Made by a program: the position numbers and the translations under genes. This document shows, piece after piece, positions 59,970 through 64,000 of a stretch of 64,000 nt of DNA. Origin of the DNA: Desmodus rotundus (lineage: Eukaryota; Chordata; Mammalia; Chiroptera; Phyllostomidae); assembly GCF_022682495.2 (NCBI RefSeq), contig NC_071387.1, forward strand, positions 149,094,347 through 149,158,346. Direction: 5' to 3'. The notes below the pieces were generated by a model. That model saw nothing but the letters and a program-made list of their open reading frames with translations. It was not told the DNA's origin and ran no database searches. Each line of letters starts with the position of its first letter. Positions within the stretch are counted from its first letter, which is position 1.

Positions 59970-60938
59970 ATGTGGGCGGAACCCACACCCACCGAGGGGT
60001 TCTCCCGGGGGGACTCAGGCCTGAGCCCTGCCTGGGCGTTTAAGAGTCCTGCCCTGGCTCAAACTGCCCCCCCCTGCCCCCAGGAGGCAAACTTGGACCT
60101 GGCGACTGCCACCCTCTAAAGTCTGGTCTAAACTACGCAAGAAGCGACTGTGACCGCTGAGACCTCGGTCCCCCGGAGACCAACCCCCCTCTCCGTGAAG
60201 GCATCCCCGGCCTCCGGTACTTGGTGTCTGCAAAAGGCATTCACCTGCGGCTAACCTGGGCCCCCGTGAGCAAGACCATGCCCCATGGCAGGAGCCTGGG
60301 GAGGCCACTGGAGCCACGGGGGCCAGGGCTGGGGATTTTGCCGGGGTTCTCTCGGGGCCCAGGCGTCCTCTCTCGCCCGGGGAGTGCCCACGCCGTCCCT
60401 TGACCCCCGCAGGACACCTGCATCCAGCGATAAGCGGCCCTCTGCCTCCATGGGGCTCGGAAACGAGGGGCCGGGGTGCGAGCAACTGGCCTACGTGGCG
60501 GCAAAACCGCAGACCCCTCCGTCACGTCCCCACCACTGCGAAGATCCCCCTGTTCTTCCATCCGTAAAGGGGTCCCCCTTTACGGATGGAAGAACAGGGG
60601 GGAGGCCCCCAGGAGATGGCTTTCCTCCGAGCCGCGGCTGCTTAGTTTGGGGCCCAGAAGCGGGGCCGCGCATGCGCAGGCACGCCCCCTCACCACAAGC
60701 CTGTCTGCGGGCAACGGGCCCCGCCCTTGAGATATCTTGCCAGGTTCACAGGGTCCCTGGGGTCGTGTCCGGGGAAACGGAAGTCCTCCCTGCCACCCAG
60801 ACGACCCCGCGTTTTCTCTTGGACCACACTTGCCAGCAGCTCTCCAACCCCGGCAGAGGCAGAGTGCCCAGGGAAGACCTGGGGACCTAGGGCCGGGAAG
60901 GGGGGCCGGCCGCTGTACAGCTCCCGATGGAGTGGGCC
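59970..60938 (+). repeat. Monomer 63 (5c-3D), 969 bp
   Basis: Partner of monomer 26. Private GGCAAAACCGC and GCCGGGAAGG. Confidence 0.95.
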
Positions 60939-61905
60939 ATGTGGGCGGAACCCACACCCACCGAGGGGTTCTCCCGGTGGGACTCAGGCCTGAGCCCAGC
61001 CTGGCGGTTAAGAGTCCTGCCCTGGCTCAAACTGCCCCCCCCTGCCCCCAGGAGGCAAACGTGGACCTGGCGACTGCCACCCTCTAAGGTCTGGTCTAAA
61101 CTACGCAAGAAGCGACTGTGACCGCTGAGACCTCGGTCCCCCGGAGACCAACCCCCCTCTCCGTGAAGGCATCCCCAGCCTCCGGTACTTGGTGTCTGCA
61201 AAAGGCATTCACCTGCGGCTAACCTGGGCCCCCGTGAGCAAGACCATGCCCCATGGCAGGAGCCTGGGGAGGCCACTGGAGCCACGGGGGCCAGGGCTGG
61301 GGATTTTGCCGGGGTTCTCTCGGGGCCCAGGCGTCCTCTCTCGCCCGGGGAGTGCCCACCCCGTCCCTTGACCCCCGCAGGACACCTGCATCCAGCGATA
61401 AGCGGCCCTCTGCCTCCATGGGGCTCGGAAACAAGGGGCCGGGGTGCGAGCAACTGGCCTACGTGGCGGCAAACCCGCAGACCCCTCCGTCACGTCCCCA
61501 CCACTGCGAAGATCCCCCTGTTCTTCCATCCGTAAAGGGGTCCCCCTTTACGGATGGAAGAACAGGGGGGAGGCCCCCAGGAGATGGCTTTCCTCCGAGC
61601 CGCGGCTGCTTAGTTTGGGGCCCAGAAGCGGGGCCGCGCATGCGCGGGCAGGCCCCCTCACCACAAGCCTGTCTTCGGGCAACCGGCCCCGCCCTTGAGA
61701 TATCTTGCCCGGTTCACAGGATCCCTGGGGTCGTGTCCGGGAAACGGAAGTTCTCCCTGCCACCCAGAGGACCCCGCGTTTTCTCTTGGACCCCACTGGC
61801 CAGCAGCTCTCCAACCCCGGCAGCGGCAGAGTGCCCAGGGAAGACCTGGGGACCTAGGGCCGGGGAGGGGGGCCGGCCGCTGTACAGCTCCAGATGGAGT
61901 GGGCC
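60939..61905 (+). repeat. Monomer 64 (5d-3B), 967 bp
   Basis: Partner of monomer 27 at +35,785 bp. Private GTCTTCGGGC. Confidence 0.95.
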
Positions 61906-62871
61906 ATGTGGGCGGAACCCACACCCACCGAGGGGTTCTCCCGGGGGGACTCAGGCCTGAGCCCTGCCTGGGCGGTTAAGAGTCCTGCCCTGGCTCAAAC
62001 TGCCCCCCCCTGCCCCCAGGAGGCAAACTTGGACCTGGCGACTGCCACCCTCTAAAGTCTGGTCTAAACTACGCAAGAAGCGACTGTGACCGCTGAGACC
62101 TTGGTCCCCCGGAGACCAACCCCCCTCTCCGTGAAGGCATCCCCGGCCTCCGGTACTTGGTGTCTGCAAAAGGCATTCACCTGCGGCTAACCTGGGCCCC
62201 CGTGAGCAAGACCATGCCCCATGGCAGGAGCCTGGGGAGGCCACTGGAGCCACGGGGGCAGGGCTGGGGATTTTGCCGGGGTTCTCTCGGGGCCCAGGCG
62301 TCCTCTCTCGCCCGGGGAGTGCCCACGCCGTCCCTTGACCCCCGCAGGACACCTGCATCCAGCGATAAGCGGCCCTCTGCCTCCATGGGGCTCGGAAACA
62401 AGGGGCCGGGGTGCGAGCAACTGGCCTACGTGGCGGCAAACCCGCAGACCCCTCCGTCACGTCCCCACCACTGCGAAGATCCCCCTGTTCTTCCATCCGT
62501 AAAGGGGTCCCCCTTTACGGATGGAAGAACAGGGGGGAGGCCCCCAGGAGATGGCTTTCCTCGGAGCCGCGGCTGCTTAGTTTGGGGCCCAGAAGCGGGG
62601 CCGCGCATGCGCGGGCAGGCCCCCTCACCACAAGCCTGTCTGCGGGCAACGGGCCCCGCCCTTGAGATATCTTCCCGGTTCACAGGGTCCCTGGGGTCGT
62701 GTCCGGGAAACGGAAGTCCTCCCTGCCACCCAGAGGACCCCGCGTTTTCTCTTGGACCCCACTGGCCAGCAGCTCTCCAACCCCGGCAGAGGCAGAGTGC
62801 CCAGGGAAGACCTGGGGTCCTAGGGCCGGGGAGGGGGGCCGGCCGCTGTACAGCTCCAGATGGAGTGGGCC
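61906..62871 (+). repeat. Monomer 65 (5b-like-3B), 966 bp
   Basis: Partner of monomer 28. Confidence 0.95.
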
Positions 62872-63840
62872 ATGTGGGCGGAACCCACACCCACCGAGGG
62901 GTTCTCCCGGGGGGACTCAGGCCTGAGCCCTGCCTGGGCGTTTAAGAGTCCTGCCCTGGCTCAAACTGCCCCCCCCTGCCCCCAGGAGGCAAACTTGGAC
63001 CTGGCGACTGCCACCCTCTAAAGTCTGGTCTAAACTACGCAAGAAGCGACTGTGACCGCTGAGACCTCGGTCCCCCGGAGACCAACCCCCCTCTCCGTGA
63101 AGGCATCCCCGGCCTCCGGTACTTGGTGTCTGCAAAAGGCATTCACCTGCGGCTAACCTGGGCCCCCGTGAGCAAGACCATGCCCCATGGCAGGAGCCTG
63201 GGGAGGCCACTGGAGCCACGGGGGCCAGGGCTGGGGATTTTGCCGGGGTTCTCTCGGGGCCCAGGCGTCCTCTCTCGCCCGGGGAGTGCCCACGCCGTCC
63301 CTTGACCCCCGCAGGACACCTGCATCCAGCGATAAGCGGCCCTCTGCCTCCATGGGGCTCGGAAACGAGGGGCCGGGGTGCGAGCAACTGGCCTACGTGG
63401 CGGCAAACCCGCAGACCCCTCCGTCTCGTCCCCACCACTGTGAAGATCCCCCTGTTCTTCCATCCGTAAAGGGGTCCCCCTTTACGGATGGAAGAACAGG
63501 GGGGAGGCCCCCAGGAGATGGCTTTCCTCCGAACCGCGGCTGCTTAGTTTGTGGCCCAGAAGCGAGGCCGCGCATGCGCGGGCAGGCCCCCTCACCACAA
63601 GCCTGTCTGCGGGCAACGGACCCCGCCCTTGAGATATCTTGCCCGGTTCACAGGGTCCCTGGGGTCGTGTCCGGGGAAACGGAAGTCCTCCCTGCCACCC
63701 AGAGGACCCCGCGTTTTCTCTTGGACCCCACTGGCCAGCAGCTCTCCAACCCCGGCAGAGGCAGAGTGCCCAGGGAAGACCTGGGGACCTAGGGCCGGGG
63801 AGGGGGGCCGGCCGCTGTACAGCTCCAGATGGAGTGGGCC
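62872..63840 (+). repeat. Monomer 66 (5c-3C hybrid), 969 bp
   Basis: Partner of monomer 29 without the TTGGTATC change. Confidence 0.95.
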
Positions 63841-64000
63841 ATGTGGGCGGAACCCACACCCACCGAGGGGTTCTCCCGGGGGGACTCAGGCCTGAGCCCT
63901 GCCTGGGCGGTTAAGAGTACTGCCCTGGCTCAAACTGCCCCCCCACCGCCCCCAGGAGGCAAACGTGGACCTGGCCACTGCCACTCTCTAAAGTCTGGTC
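63841..64000 (+). repeat. Monomer 67 (partial, 5a start), cut by the window end
   Basis: The first 160 bp of a 5a monomer (AGTACTGCC, C7-ACCG tract, CACTGCCACTC). The array continues beyond the window. Confidence 0.95.

Larger units (their letters stand above)
1..64000. repeat. GC-rich satellite/macrosatellite tandem array, monomer about 967 bp
   Basis: Every base belongs to one head-to-tail array. Bases 1-3 end a monomer that begins before the window, then come 66 complete monomers and a 160-bp partial one. The anchor ATGTGG recurs at 4, 971, 1936, 2905, 3872 and so on to 63841, with spacing of 957-973 bp, mostly 965-971. Monomers differ by scattered substitutions and a few short indels, and the differences are shared between monomers in a structured way, making a higher-order repeat. 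There is no inserted transposon, unique sequence or inverted monomer, and neither end of the array is in view. High CpG, GC boxes, an NRF1 palindrome and a strong hairpin recur in nearly every copy. A centromeric, pericentromeric, subtelomeric or macrosatellite location are all possible; sequence alone does not decide. Confidence 0.97.
59005..64000 (+). repeat. Long-range duplicate A, copy 2 (monomers 62-67)
   Basis: Copy of 23219-28215, with roughly nine differences noticed over 5 kb. It may extend beyond the window end. Confidence 0.88.

Noticed and set aside
61673..61691. CENP-B box candidate at TCTTCGGGCAACCGGCC in monomer 64
   Set aside because: The pattern TTCG-N4-A-N2-CGGG is not met (GGCC where CGGG is needed), and the usual monomer has TCTGCGGGC. 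I found no CENP-B box in the standard monomer on either strand, so a centromeric role is neither supported nor excluded.
1..64000. Several hundred open reading frames of 60-280 codons in all six frames
   Set aside because: They recur on both strands and overlap each other, cross monomer boundaries, shift frame with 1-2-bp indels, often lack an ATG start and encode low-complexity Pro/Arg/Gly-rich peptides without domains. They reflect the scarcity of A/T-rich stop codons.
1..64000. CRISPR array
   Set aside because: The repeats are near 1 kb and directly adjacent, with no short direct repeats and unique spacers. The base-change pattern points to a vertebrate.
1..64000. rDNA spacer, tRNA, telomere or transposon content
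   Set aside because: No rRNA or tRNA-like conserved blocks, no TTAGGG runs, no poly-A-tailed elements, terminal repeats or target-site duplications. I saw no AATAAA polyadenylation signal.

Overview
The whole 64 kb is one uninterrupted, head-to-tail tandem array of a GC-rich satellite/macrosatellite monomer. Using the recurring ATGTGG/ATGTGGTCGG anchor as an arbitrary phase, I count 66 complete monomers plus a 160-bp partial one. Monomer length is 957-973 bp, mean about 967. Base composition is roughly two-thirds G+C by eye, with about 55-60 CpG per monomer (hand count of monomer 2). I found no protein-coding gene, RNA gene, transposon, telomere repeat or unique flanking sequence. The many open frames are by-products of GC-rich, stop-poor DNA.

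Organism: probably a vertebrate, most likely a mammal, but the species cannot be named. The reasons are array scale, high CpG content, and the fact that many diagnostic differences between monomers are CpG to TpG/CpA changes, as expected where CpG is methylated. The monomer also holds vertebrate-style promoter words (a perfect NRF1 palindrome, an SP/KLF GC box, an ETS-like site). I do not recognise the monomer as a satellite family known to me.

Monomer anatomy (offsets from ATGTGG): 0-80 GGGCGG-bearing start; about 100-115 poly-C tract; about 300-445 G-rich block with GTGAGC and CCCCGCAG; about 580-630 a near-perfect palindrome with 24-27-bp arms; about 640 a CTCF/YY1-like word; about 697 NRF1 palindrome; about 747 GC box; about 805 ETS-like word; about 910-935 four-run G-quadruplex motif.

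Layout: each monomer can be described by a 5' haplotype (5a-5f) and a 3' haplotype (3A-3D). 5a: ACTGCC, then CACTGCCACTC and CTGTGGCCAACC. 5b: CTTGGTCC, GGCTAACC, GGGGGCAGG. 5c: GCGTTTAAG and, usually, AACGAGG. 5d: CCCAGCCTGGCGG or CTAAGGTC. 5e: preceded by CTGTTCAGC, TGGTCGG, CCCTCGTGAGC, CTCAGAAAC. 5f: GAGTTCTCCTGG, GCGATTGCC, GTGACGGC. 3A: hairpin loop GTG with CGCGCATGCGCTGG. 3B: GGGGCCGCGCATGCGCGGG. 3C: GTTTGTGGCC with GCGAGGCC. 3D: CATGCGCAGGCACG. In order, monomers 1-67 read: aA bB cD aA dC aB* eC aA fD dA | aA eC aA bB cC aA | aA eC aA bB cC | aA eC aA bB cD dB bB cC aA | fC aA fC aB* eC aA | fC aA fC aB* eC aA | bB cD bB cC aA fC aB* eA f-div div fB eC aA fD dC aA fB* eC aA bB cD dB bB cC a (asterisk = palindrome centre deleted). 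This is a higher-order repeat with strict succession rules: 3C is always followed by 5a, 5b always by 5c, and the centre-deleted monomers always by 5e.

The array shows recent block duplication: a 5.80-kb six-monomer block repeated directly at 29.0-40.6 kb, a 5.8-kb block repeated at 9.2-20.3 kb with a shortened third copy, and near-identical segments about 35.8 kb and 45.5 kb apart. Several monomers are recognisable crossover junctions (10, 16, 22, 35/41, 44, 50, 58, 59). Monomers 51-53 (48.4-51.3 kb) form an island with many private mutations.
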